A stretch of DNA of 64,000 bases from an uncultured Acetatifactor sp. (lineage in GTDB: Bacteria; Bacillota; Clostridia; Lachnospirales; Lachnospiraceae): NCBI GenBank assembly GCA_910579755.1, contig CAJTVB010000012.1, positions 1-64,000 on the forward strand, in the 5' to 3' direction. Below are positions 1 to 8,094 of this stretch, piece by piece. Each line of letters begins with the position of its first letter. The stretch's first letter is position 1. Position numbers and translations under genes: made by a program. The notes under the pieces are model-generated. The model was not told where the DNA came from and ran no database searches. It saw only the letters and a program-made list of their open reading frames with translations.

Positions 1-32
1 CAGATATTCCGTAAAGTACATATATTTGTAAT

Positions 33-2663
33 CTACTTTCCTACATTGTTTATCGCCGCCTGTGCTGCTGCCAACCGTGCAATAGGCACGCGGAAAGGTG
101 AACAGGACACATAATCCAAGCCGATCTTGTGGCAGAACTCCACGGAGGAGGGATCACCGCCGTGCTCGCCGCAGATGCCCACATGAAGCTTGGGATTTAC
201 GGGCTTGCCCAGCTTGATGGCTGTTTCCATCAGCTTGCCTACGCCTGTCCGATCCAGCTTTGCAAAAGGATCGTTCTCCAGAATCTTGGCGTCGTAGTAA
301 GCGTTCAGGAACTTACCAGCGTCATCGCGGGAGAAGCCAAATGTCATCTGGGTCAGGTCATTGGTACCAAAGCAGAAGAAATCAGCTTCTTTTGCGATTT
401 CGTCGGCGGTAAGGGCCGCTCTGGGGATCTCAATCATGGTTCCTACCTCATACTCCAGGGCGACGTTGGAGGCCGCGATTTCCGCATCGGCAGTTTCCAC
501 CACAATCTTTTTCACAAACTTCAATTCCTTAATCTCACAGATCAAGGGGATCATAATCTCAGGCTTTACATTCCAGTCGGGATGTGCCTTCTTTACATTG
601 ATAGCGGCACGGATTACAGCCTTCGTCTGCATTCTGGCGATCTCAGGATAGGTCACTGCCAGACGGCAACCTCTGTGTCCCATCATGGGGTTGAACTCAT
701 GCAGGCTTGCAATAAAGTTCTTGATATCTTCCACGCTTCTGCCCTGAGCCTGAGCCAGCTTTTCGATGTCGGCTTCCTCGGTGGGAACGAACTCATGAAG
801 AGGCGGATCCAGGAAACGGATGGTTACAGGACATCCCTCCAGAGCTTCATACAGCGCCTCGAAGTCGCCCTGCTGATAAGGCAGGATCTTGTCCAGCGCT
901 TCCTCTCTCTCTTCAGCGGTGTCGGCACAGATCATCTCGCGGAAAGCGGCGATTCTGTCCTCTTCGAAGAACATATGCTCCGTGCGGCACAGACCAATGC
1001 CCTCTGCCCCCAGCTCTCTTGCCTTTCTGGCATCGGCGGGTGTATCAGCGTTGGTGCGGACTCTCAGGGTTCTGTACTTGTCCGCCCAAGCCATGATCCT
1101 GCCGAACTCACCTGCGATGGTGGCATCCACGGTAGGAATCTGTTCTCCGTAGATATTACCGGTGGAACCGTCGATGGAAATATAATCTCCCTCGGTAAAC
1201 TCTCTTCCGGCCAGTGTAAATCTCTTGTTTTCCTCATCCATGGCGATATCGCCGCAGCCGGACACACAGCAGGTTCCCATTCCGCGGGCAACCACTGCCG
1301 CATGAGAGGTCATGCCGCCGCGCACGGTCAGGATACCCTGGGACACCTTCATACCGGTGATATCCTCGGGGGAAGTCTCCAGACGTACCAGAACCACTTT
1401 TTCGCCTCTGGCCGCCCACTTTTCAGCGTCCTCGGCGGAGAATACAATCTTGCCGCAGGCAGCTCCGGGAGATGCTCCCAGTCCTCTTCCCAGAGGTGTG
1501 GCTGCCTTCAGAGCCTTTGCGTCAAACTGAGGATGAAGCAGCGTATCCAGATTCCGGGGATCGATCATGGCAACTGCCTCTTTCTCGGTTCTCATTCCTT
1601 CATCTACCAGATCGCAGGCGATCTTCAGAGCCGCCTGAGCTGTTCTCTTGCCGTTTCTGGTCTGCAACATGTAGAGCTTCCTGTTTTCAATGGTGAACTC
1701 CATGTCCTGCATGTCTCTGTAGTGGTTCTCCAGTTTGGAGCAAACCTGCTGGAACTGCTGGAATACTTCGGGCATAATTTCTTCCATCTTTGCGATAGGC
1801 ATGGGTGTGCGGACACCTGCCACCACGTCCTCGCCCTGGGCATTCATCAAAAATTCGCCCATCAGCTTCTTCTCGCCGGTAGCGGGATCTCTGGTGAAGG
1901 CAACGCCGGTTCCGGATTCATCGGACCAGTTTCCAAAGGCCATCATCTGTACATTGACAGCGGTACCCCAGGAATAAGGAATGTCGTTGTCTCTGCGATA
2001 AACGTTTGCACGAGGGTTGTCCCAGGAACGGAACACGGCCTTGATGGCGCCCATCAGCTGCTCCTTGGGATCATCCGGGAAATCGGCTCCGATCTTTTCT
2101 TTATACTCTGCCTTGAACTGATCCGCCAGCTCCTTCAGGTCGGCAGCGGTAAGCTCCACGTCCTGGGTAACGCCTCTGGCACTCTTCATTTTGTCGATCA
2201 GTTCCTCAAAATATTTCTTTCCGACCTCCATTACCACGTCGGAATACATCTGAATAAATCTTCTATAGCAGTCCCAGGCCCATCTCTCATTTCCTGTCTG
2301 CGCCGCAATGGTATTGACAACAGTCTCATTCAGTCCCAGGTTCAGGATTGTGTCCATCATGCCGGGCATGGAAGCTCTAGCACCGGAACGAACGGAAACA
2401 AGCAGCGGATTCGTTGTATCACCGAATTTCTTGCCTGTGATCTCCTCCATCTTGGTGATATGCTCATTAATCTGGTTCTGGATTTCCTCGTTGATCTGCC
2501 TTCCATCCTCATAGTACTGAGTACAGGCCTCCGTGGTAATGGTGAAGCCCTGCGGCACAGGAAGTCCCAGGTTGGTCATCTCTGCCAGGTTTGCGCCTTT
2601 GCCACCGAGAAGTTCGCGCATGTCAGCGTTGCCTTCTGTAAACAAGTAGACCCATTTCTTCAT
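33..2663 (-). CDS. ppdK: pyruvate, phosphate dikinase
   Basis: Cytosolic enzyme that interconverts pyruvate, ATP and phosphate with PEP, AMP and pyrophosphate. It is used by many anaerobes in place of, or beside, pyruvate kinase. The 876 aa length is normal for the family. The N-terminal ATP-grasp region starts with GGKGANLAEM. The phosphohistidine domain carries GGMTSHAAVVARGMG with the phosphorylated His at about residue 454. The C-terminal TIM barrel ends with GICGEHGGDPSSVEFC, whose catalytic Cys is residue 831. The ATG is preceded by a GAAAGGGAGAG ribosome site. It is monocistronic as far as visible, with its own promoter and a long leader that can fold. A long open frame on the opposite strand is only its codon-bias shadow. 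Confidence 0.98.
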   Translation of the reverse strand: MKKWVYLFTEGNADMRELLGGKGANLAEMTNLGLPVPQGFTITTEACTQYYEDGRQINEEIQNQINEHITKMEEITGKKFGDTTNPLLVSVRSGARASMPGMMDTILNLGLNETVVNTIAAQTGNERWAWDCYRRFIQMYSDVVMEVGKKYFEELIDKMKSARGVTQDVELTAADLKELADQFKAEYKEKIGADFPDDPKEQLMGAIKAVFRSWDNPRANVYRRDNDIPYSWGTAVNVQMMAFGNWSDESGTGVAFTRDPATGEKKLMGEFLMNAQGEDVVAGVRTPMPIAKMEEIMPEVFQQFQQVCSKLENHYRDMQDMEFTIENRKLYMLQTRNGKRTAQAALKIACDLVDEGMRTEKEAVAMIDPRNLDTLLHPQFDAKALKAATPLGRGLGASPGAACGKIVFSAEDAEKWAARGEKVVLVRLETSPEDITGMKVSQGILTVRGGMTSHAAVVARGMGTCCVSGCGDIAMDEENKRFTLAGREFTEGDYISIDGSTGNIYGEQIPTVDATIAGEFGRIMAWADKYRTLRVRTNADTPADARKARELGAEGIGLCRTEHMFFEEDRIAAFREMICADTAEEREEALDKILPYQQGDFEALYEALEGCPVTIRFLDPPLHEFVPTEEADIEKLAQAQGRSVEDIKNFIASLHEFNPMMGHRGCRLAVTYPEIARMQTKAVIRAAINVKKAHPDWNVKPEIMIPLICEIKELKFVKKIVVETADAEIAASNVALEYEVGTMIEIPRAALTADEIAKEADFFCFGTNDLTQMTFGFSRDDAGKFLNAYYDAKILENDPFAKLDRTGVGKLMETAIKLGKPVNPKLHVGICGEHGGDPSSVEFCHKIGLDYVSCSPFRVPIARLAAAQAAINNVGK

Positions 2664-2695
2664 GTTTTATCTCTCCCTTTCAAATAAGATTAGCA

Positions 2696-2753
2696 TAACC
2701 GTTCAGCTGACACCCTCGGCACAAGACCGCTTTCAGCATATGACGAACGGTTA
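2696..2753 (-). promoter_or_regulatory. inverted repeat in the ppdK leader, possible RNA structure
   Basis: TAACCGTTC (2696-2704) and GAACGGTTA (2745-2753) are perfect 9-nt complements. In the minus-strand transcript a second pairing GCUGA/UCAGC lies inside them and a short CGG/CCG helix inside that, so the leader can form a three-step stem. It ends about 30 nt before the ppdK start. It does not resemble a riboswitch class I can name. Confidence 0.45.
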
Positions 2754-2768
2754 GTTTTATATGTGCTT

Positions 2769-2797
2769 ATTTTAGCAATTTGCCAATAGAATATCAA
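2769..2797 (-). promoter_or_regulatory. ppdK promoter (-35 TTGATA, 17 bp, -10 TAAAAT)
   Basis: On the minus strand the -35 TTGATA (2792-2797) and -10 TAAAAT (2769-2774) are separated by exactly 17 bp. Transcription would start near 2762, which leaves a leader of about 100 nt before the ppdK start codon. This is a sigma-A type match found by eye. Confidence 0.65.
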
Positions 2798-2979
2798 GGC
2801 GAATTTTGTATTCTTTTAAACACAAAAGAATCTTTGTGCAACCTGCCACTTTTTCCCATCTCAAGTCAGCGAAACTATACAAGTATAATTCGTCAAATGT
2901 TGTCGGAATATGACAAGTACTCTTTAATATAGACTGTTTGTACAAAAAATCGTTCAGGTCCCCCGGCTTTTGCGTATGT
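2798..2979. other. intergenic stretch, nothing further recognised
   Basis: Together with the leader this forms a 316-base gene-free stretch between ppdK and the epimerase gene. A run of six T on the minus strand near 2943-2950 could mark the end of the epimerase transcript, but no convincing stem precedes it. No RNA gene or small coding frame was recognised. Confidence 0.4.
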
Positions 2980-3858
2980 CTATTCCACTTCAATGGTGTA
3001 GGAAGACTTCCATACCTGACCGGGCTTTATCATGTTTCCCCATTTTCTTTCTTCCAGGGTTCCCTGAAAATCCTCGCTGTCACATCTGCCGTACCATGGC
3101 TCAATGCAAATAAAGGGAGCGAGCTTTCCCGCAGGGGACCACACGCCAAATAAAGGCGCATCCATGGTGACCTTCACATATCTTTTTCCGTCCCTGCCGC
3201 AGAGAGACACTGTATTCGTCTGACGGTCCTCGATCACCAGAGCATCCCGGCGGAAAAGCTCTGCTGTAAGGGCAAGCTTTCCGTCTGTCAGCGGATATGC
3301 TTTCTTCTCCTCCAGCGCCAGTCCGTTTTCACTGATTCCCGTGCTGACCACCTGCCCCACCGCCCCGAAGTCCACAAAGCACTCTTCCCGGCTCTCTTCC
3401 TCCTGGATGGGACAGTTAAAAGCCGGATGGCCTCCTATGGAAAAATACATATCCTCCGCTCCGGGATTTTCCACCTGCCACAAAACAATAACGCGGTTTT
3501 CACAGAGCCGATAGCCCAGCTTCAGCACAAATTCATAAGGATATTTTTCCAGGGTCTCTTCATTGGAATCCCGTTCAAACCATATCTCGTCCTTTTCCCG
3601 GGAAAATAGTGAAAATTCCATGTCCCGGGCAAATCCATGCTGGGTCATGGGCCAGGTTTTTCCCTTGGCTCTGTAAACCTTGTTTTTCACGCCTCCTACA
3701 AAAGGAAAAAGAATCGGAGAGGTTCTATTCCAGTATTCGGCGTTTCCGCACCACATATACTCTTTTCCGCCTTCCAGTTTTTTCAGGGATTTCAGCTCGG
3801 CCCCCAGGCTGTCGATCACTATGGAAATCTTTTCGTTTTTCAATTCATAAACCGCCAT
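2980..3858 (-). CDS. aldose 1-epimerase family protein
   Basis: Putative mutarotase of the galactose mutarotase-like (GalM/YeaD) beta-sandwich superfamily, acting on the anomeric carbon of sugars or sugar phosphates. The 292 aa protein shows SLGAELKSLKKLEGGKEYMW near the N-terminus, a typical opening for the LacX-like subgroup. It also has the central GGHPAFNCP motif holding the catalytic His and a C-terminal FICIEPWYG segment with the catalytic Glu. The start is supported by AGGAGG six bases upstream. It is the last gene of a run with an MFS transporter and a glycerophosphodiesterase, which suggests a role in handling an imported sugar. The exact substrate cannot be told. Confidence 0.9.
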   Translation of the reverse strand: MAVYELKNEKISIVIDSLGAELKSLKKLEGGKEYMWCGNAEYWNRTSPILFPFVGGVKNKVYRAKGKTWPMTQHGFARDMEFSLFSREKDEIWFERDSNEETLEKYPYEFVLKLGYRLCENRVIVLWQVENPGAEDMYFSIGGHPAFNCPIQEEESREECFVDFGAVGQVVSTGISENGLALEEKKAYPLTDGKLALTAELFRRDALVIEDRQTNTVSLCGRDGKRYVKVTMDAPLFGVWSPAGKLAPFICIEPWYGRCDSEDFQGTLEERKWGNMIKPGQVWKSSYTIEVE

Positions 3859-3967
3859 GTCACACCTCCTGTGTTTTTAATGCTTCCAATCCATATCTTC
3901 GCTGTTTTGCACTGCTCTGTTTGCCGCTCACGGCTTCGTTTCCCCTCCTTGTCCCGCCCTTCGTTTC

Positions 3968-4792
3968 TTACTTTTTTGGCAGAAAGCTTTCAAAGATGAA
4001 TACGTCAAAATGCTTTTTCGCCGCTTCCAGCTCATCCTGGCTTTTAATCGTCCAGGCCACCGCCATATTATGGTACAGCCCTCTGCAGAGCCGCCGCGAC
4101 AGCCCGCCGGGATAGATATGATTGTAAGCCACAAAATCCGGCTTTGCCAGCCAGTTGAGCATCAGATTCTCCGCCAGAAAATAAGGAAGCCCCTTATAGT
4201 TTCCATCCTTGCGGAATACATCCGAAAGCTGTCCTCTCACCACATCTCTCCTGTGCCGGCGGTACCAGAACACTGCCGCCGGATGAAAGGATTCAATACA
4301 ATAACACCCCTTATAGTCAGAGAGCAACCGATCCGCCTCCACGCACACGGAGGTATCCATTCCTTCCACCTTCAGCTCCACAATCAGCGGCACACGGGCA
4401 TCTACCAGCTTCAATGCCTCTTCAAATTTAGGGATCCGTTGATCCGAACCGCACAGGGAAAATTGCCGCAGCTCCTCCCAGGTATAATCCGGTATTTTTC
4501 CCTTGACGCCGCATACCCGCTCCAGGGTAAAATCATGAAACACTACCGGCACCCTGTCCTTTGTCAGCTGTACATCCATTTCGATTCCATACCCTTCTCT
4601 GACCGCCCGTTCAAAGGCCTTCATGGAATTTTCCGGGGCATCGGAATTATTGTCATGCAGACCTCTGTGCGCATAGAGGCACTTCCGGAACGGGGATGTG
4701 TCCGGCCTGCGGATCATCCTGGGCATAATCATCATAAAGTACAATAAAATCAGCACCAAAGCACAGATTATAACAATCATCAGTATATTCAT
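3968..4792 (-). CDS. glycerophosphodiester phosphodiesterase family protein
   Basis: A 274 aa GDPD-family enzyme expected to cleave glycerophosphodiesters to an alcohol and glycerol 3-phosphate. An N-terminal hydrophobic helix (about residues 4-25) should anchor it in the membrane. The catalytic core begins with YAHRGLHDNNSDAPENS, which holds the HRG and E-N signature. It continues with EMDVQLTKDRVPVVFHD, which contains the metal-binding E-x-D and the second catalytic His. The start has AAAGGA nine bases upstream and lies 17 bases after the MFS stop codon, so the two are co-transcribed. The 109 bases to the epimerase gene hold no clear terminator. Confidence 0.93.
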   Translation of the reverse strand: MNILMIVIICALVLILLYFMMIMPRMIRRPDTSPFRKCLYAHRGLHDNNSDAPENSMKAFERAVREGYGIEMDVQLTKDRVPVVFHDFTLERVCGVKGKIPDYTWEELRQFSLCGSDQRIPKFEEALKLVDARVPLIVELKVEGMDTSVCVEADRLLSDYKGCYCIESFHPAAVFWYRRHRRDVVRGQLSDVFRKDGNYKGLPYFLAENLMLNWLAKPDFVAYNHIYPGGLSRRLCRGLYHNMAVAWTIKSQDELEAAKKHFDVFIFESFLPKK

Positions 4793-4809
4793 TTCAAAAT
4801 CCTTTCGGC

Positions 4810-6195
4810 TTAGTCGTCCACGTCAAAATTCTCCAGCACACTGGCTTTTTTCTCCGGTCTTACATCGCCGTGGCGCACCTGAGTCATAGTGAGAAAGGCA
4901 GCCAGAGAAAACACCAGCGCATAGGGAAACAGGGTTTTATAGGATACGTTTTCCAGCAAAAATCCAGACAGAATCGGAGTCACAATCTGTGCCGCCATGG
5001 AAAAGGTATAGTAGGTTCCTGTAAACTTTCCGATGTCTCCTCCCTGGCTCATAGCCACAATCATGGGGTAGGAATTCACGTTGATGGCGGCCCAGCCCAC
5101 TCCGATCAGTGCAAAGGCAATATTCACCGCCGGATGATACTGTCCCACGAAAATGGCCCCCAGATAACAGGCTGCCATCACCAGCACGCCGCCCATGATA
5201 GTCTTTTTCCGTCCGAATCGAGCGGAAATACTGCCGATGGGAATATAGCTGATAATTGCCGCCACCGTAGCCACCATCAGACAGTTGGCAAAGCTTCCTC
5301 CCTCCATCTTCCACACCACCCGGGTATATCTGGAAAAGGCGGTAGTTACCGCATTGTATGCTGTAAACCACAAAAAGATGGATGCCAGCATAAAGATCAT
5401 GCTCCGCTTTACCTCCCTGGGAAGCATGGCCTTTGCTGACTGCTGTCTGGCTTCCTCTGTTTCTGCCGCCGGAACCGAAGCCTGCATCCGGCCTTCCACC
5501 TCTGAACCTGACCCGGCCTCCTGCTTTCCGCCTTCCACCTCCGAACCTGACCCGGCCTCCTGCTTTCCGCCTTCCGCTGCCAGCAGCTCCCTGCGCAGCT
5601 TCCTTTCCCGGATGGTTATCATCAGCACGCCTACCGCGATTGCCATCAGCGCCACAATACTCACAAACAGCGGTGCGTAATCGGGCCTGTCTCCCGCACC
5701 CACCAAAAGCTTGATCATGATCAGGGCGTATACGCCGCCCACGGCTCCCATCAGATTAATCACCGCGTTGGCCCGGCTGCGCAAATGGTTGGGCGTCAGA
5801 TCAGGCATCAGTGCCACCGCCGGAGATCTGTACAGTCCCATGGCCAGCAGGGTGGCAAACAGCGCCGCCACAAAAAGGACCAGGCTCTGCTTTTTGTCCG
5901 CCAGAGGCAGTAGCATCATGAAAATCACCGCCAGAACGGTGCCCCCAAGGATAAACGGCGTACGCTTGCCTAACTGTGTGTCCACCCTGTCAGACAGCGC
6001 CCCGAATACGGGAAGCAGCACCAGGGCCAGCACATTGTCCATAGCCATCAGCACACCCGTCACGGTCTCTCCCAGACCAAAGGTGTTTTGCAGCATCAAA
6101 GGTATGATATTGTCATACATCTGCCAAAAAGCGCTGATGCTCAGGAACGCCAGACCGATAAAAAAGGTTCTTTTGTAATTCAGTTTTGATGTCAT
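4810..6195 (-). CDS. MFS transporter, SLC45/GPH-like sugar carrier
   Basis: Twelve-helix major facilitator superfamily permease. Features seen are an N-terminal YKRTFFIGLAFLSISAFWQM helix, the loop 2-3 motif GALSDRVDTQLGKRTPFI, and a matching GSISARFGRKKTIMGG in the second half. Substrate is unknown; relatives with this loop carry disaccharides or sugar alcohols. The central cytoplasmic loop contains a duplicated 13-residue unit (GGKQEAGSGSEVE) encoded by a 39-bp tandem repeat. ATG at 6195 is preferred (AGGTG seven bases upstream); a GTG at 6204 with AAAGG before it is possible. First gene of the MFS-GDPD-epimerase run. Confidence 0.9.
   Translation of the reverse strand: MTSKLNYKRTFFIGLAFLSISAFWQMYDNIIPLMLQNTFGLGETVTGVLMAMDNVLALVLLPVFGALSDRVDTQLGKRTPFILGGTVLAVIFMMLLPLADKKQSLVLFVAALFATLLAMGLYRSPAVALMPDLTPNHLRSRANAVINLMGAVGGVYALIMIKLLVGAGDRPDYAPLFVSIVALMAIAVGVLMITIRERKLRRELLAAEGGKQEAGSGSEVEGGKQEAGSGSEVEGRMQASVPAAETEEARQQSAKAMLPREVKRSMIFMLASIFLWFTAYNAVTTAFSRYTRVVWKMEGGSFANCLMVATVAAIISYIPIGSISARFGRKKTIMGGVLVMAACYLGAIFVGQYHPAVNIAFALIGVGWAAINVNSYPMIVAMSQGGDIGKFTGTYYTFSMAAQIVTPILSGFLLENVSYKTLFPYALVFSLAAFLTMTQVRHGDVRPEKKASVLENFDVDD
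5492..5581. repeat. 39-bp tandem repeat inside the MFS gene
   Basis: Positions 5492-5530 and 5531-5569 are 39-bp copies differing at one base, and the first bases of a third copy follow at 5570. The length is a multiple of three, so the frame is kept, and it adds copies of GGKQEAGSGSEVE to the central loop. Copy number could vary between strains. Confidence 0.9.
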
Positions 6196-6261
6196 ATAAG
6201 GCACCTGTACCTTTCCGAGAGATGAGCCCGGTCTTTCCAGTCTTCGGACTCAAACTATTTT

Positions 6262-6300
6262 GATAAGCTTATCTTACCAGAAATATTGTCTGCGGACAAT
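6262..6300. promoter_or_regulatory. two palindromes upstream of the MFS operon, candidate operators
   Basis: GATAAGCTTATC (6262-6273) is a perfect 12-bp palindrome. ATTGTC-TGCG-GACAAT (6285-6300) has perfect 6-bp arms. Both lie 65-105 bp upstream of the MFS start, where the promoter should be. No regulator gene is adjacent to name the binding protein. Confidence 0.4.
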
Positions 6301-6370
6301 CAAAATCAAAAACAGCTCCTGTAAACAGTAGTAAATTTCAGCATTCCCATTCACAAAATCCGATTATTGC

Positions 6371-6398
6371 TTGAAAATCCGCAGTTCTTGTGTATAAT
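6371..6398 (+). promoter_or_regulatory. promoter of the ABC-F gene (TTGAAA, 16 bp, TATAAT)
   Basis: TTGAAA at 6371-6376 and a consensus TATAAT at 6393-6398 are separated by 16 bp. The leader to the start codon is about 50 nt, with GAGGAA before the ATG. Confidence 0.7.
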
Positions 6399-6456
6399 AG
6401 AATGAGCGGCTTTGCGAAAATATATTAATTTATGAAGAAAAGGATTGAGGAATTAA

Positions 6457-8094
6457 ATGATCAGTGCAAATAATGTAACACTTCGAATTGGAAAAAAAGC
6501 TTTGTTTGAGGATGTGAATATCAAATTTACAGAAGGCAACTGCTACGGTCTTATCGGGGCCAATGGCGCCGGAAAATCCACCTTCCTGAAAATTCTCTCC
6601 GGGCAGCTGGAAACCACTAAAGGAGATATTGTCATTACTCCTGGACAGCGTCTGTCAGTGCTGGAGCAGGACCACTTTAAGTACGACGATCACATTGTAA
6701 TGGACACAGTGATCATGGGAAATGAGCGCCTTTTTCAGATCATGAAGGAAAAGGACGCCATCTATGCCAAGGAGGATTTCTCCGACGAGGACGGCATCCG
6801 GGCCAGTGAGCTGGAGGCGGAGTTTGCGGAAATGAACGGATGGGAGGCGGAATCCAATGCCGCCATGCTCCTAAACGGTCTGGGCATCAACCCGGAATAT
6901 CACTATTCCCTTATGAAAGACCTGGACAGCCCCATCAAGGTAAAGGTTCTGCTGGCCAAGGCTTTGTTTGGCAATCCGGATATCCTTCTGCTGGACGAGC
7001 CCACCAACCATCTGGATCTGGACGCCATCGCCTGGCTGGAGGACTTTCTGATCGATTTTGACAATACTGTCATCGTGGTATCCCACGACCGGTATTTCCT
7101 GAACAAGGTGTGCACCTATACCGCCGATATCGATTACGGCAAGATCCAGCTCTACGCCGGCAACTACGATTTTTGGTATGAGTCCAGCCAGCTTCTGGTG
7201 AAGCAGATGAAGGAGGCCAACAAGAAGAAAGAGGAAAAGATCAAGGAACTGCAGGAATTTATCTCCCGCTTCTCTGCCAACGCGTCCAAGTCCAAGCAGG
7301 CCACGTCCCGGAAGCGTGCCCTGGAAAAGATCGAGCTGGATGAAATCAAGCCCTCCAGCAGAAAATATCCCTACATCGACTTTCGTCCTGACCGGGAGAT
7401 CGGAAACGAGGTACTTACCGTGGAGCATTTGTCCAAAACCATAAACGGGGAAAAGGTGCTGAACGACATTTCCTTCGTGCTGGGGCATGATGATAAAGTC
7501 GCCTTTGTGGGCAGTCAGGAAATAGCCAAGACTACACTCTTTCAGATTCTTATGGGAGAACTGGAGCCGGATGAAGGCAGCTACAAATGGGGCGTCACCA
7601 CCTCCCAGGCCTATTTTCCCAAGGACAGCACCCAGGAATTCAATAATGATCTGACCATCGTGGACTGGCTTACAGGCTACTCTCCCGTAAAGGATGTGAC
7701 CTATGTGAGGGGCTTTCTGGGAAGGATGCTGTTTGCAGGCGAGGACGGTGTGAAAAAGGTAAAAGTGCTTTCCGGCGGTGAGAAGGTGCGCTGTCTTCTG
7801 TCTAAAATGATGATCAGCGGATCCAACTGCCTGGTTCTGGACGAGCCCACCAATCACCTGGACATGGAGTCCATCACCGCCCTGAATAACGGGCTGATCA
7901 AGTTTCCGGGGGTAGCGCTCTTCTCCTGCCATGACCATCAGTTTGTGCAGACCGCTGCCAATAGGATCATGGAAATTCTGCCTGACGGCTCCATGATCGA
8001 CAAGATCACCACCTATGACGAGTATCTGGCCAACGATGAAATGGCCAGAAAGCGCACAGTGTTCACCGCCAATAAGGAAGAAGACGAACTTTAA
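6457..8094 (+). CDS. ABC-F family ATPase (YbiT/YkpA-like)
   Basis: Soluble protein with two ABC ATPase domains and no membrane segments, 545 aa, expected to act on the ribosome like other ABC-F translation factors. Domain 1 has Walker A GANGAGKST and Walker B LLLDEPTNHLDL. The inter-domain linker (about residues 240-300) is Lys/Glu-rich. Domain 2 has signature LSGGEKVR and LVLDEPTNHLDM, but its Walker A reads GSQEIAKTT, with Ala where the last Gly normally stands. I recall similar variants in Firmicutes YkpA-like proteins but cannot check. The stop codon overlaps the start of the next gene by one base (TAATG), so translation is coupled. Confidence 0.93.
   Translation: MISANNVTLRIGKKALFEDVNIKFTEGNCYGLIGANGAGKSTFLKILSGQLETTKGDIVITPGQRLSVLEQDHFKYDDHIVMDTVIMGNERLFQIMKEKDAIYAKEDFSDEDGIRASELEAEFAEMNGWEAESNAAMLLNGLGINPEYHYSLMKDLDSPIKVKVLLAKALFGNPDILLLDEPTNHLDLDAIAWLEDFLIDFDNTVIVVSHDRYFLNKVCTYTADIDYGKIQLYAGNYDFWYESSQLLVKQMKEANKKKEEKIKELQEFISRFSANASKSKQATSRKRALEKIELDEIKPSSRKYPYIDFRPDREIGNEVLTVEHLSKTINGEKVLNDISFVLGHDDKVAFVGSQEIAKTTLFQILMGELEPDEGSYKWGVTTSQAYFPKDSTQEFNNDLTIVDWLTGYSPVKDVTYVRGFLGRMLFAGEDGVKKVKVLSGGEKVRCLLSKMMISGSNCLVLDEPTNHLDMESITALNNGLIKFPGVALFSCHDHQFVQTAANRIMEILPDGSMIDKITTYDEYLANDEMARKRTVFTANKEEDEL

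Noticed and set aside
129..2687. 852-codon open frame on the plus strand opposite ppdK
   Set aside because: It is the antisense shadow of a highly biased, GC-rich gene; no ribosome site and no recognisable protein motifs.
6871..7938. 355-codon open frame opposite the ABC-F gene
   Set aside because: Antisense shadow without start signal or homology.
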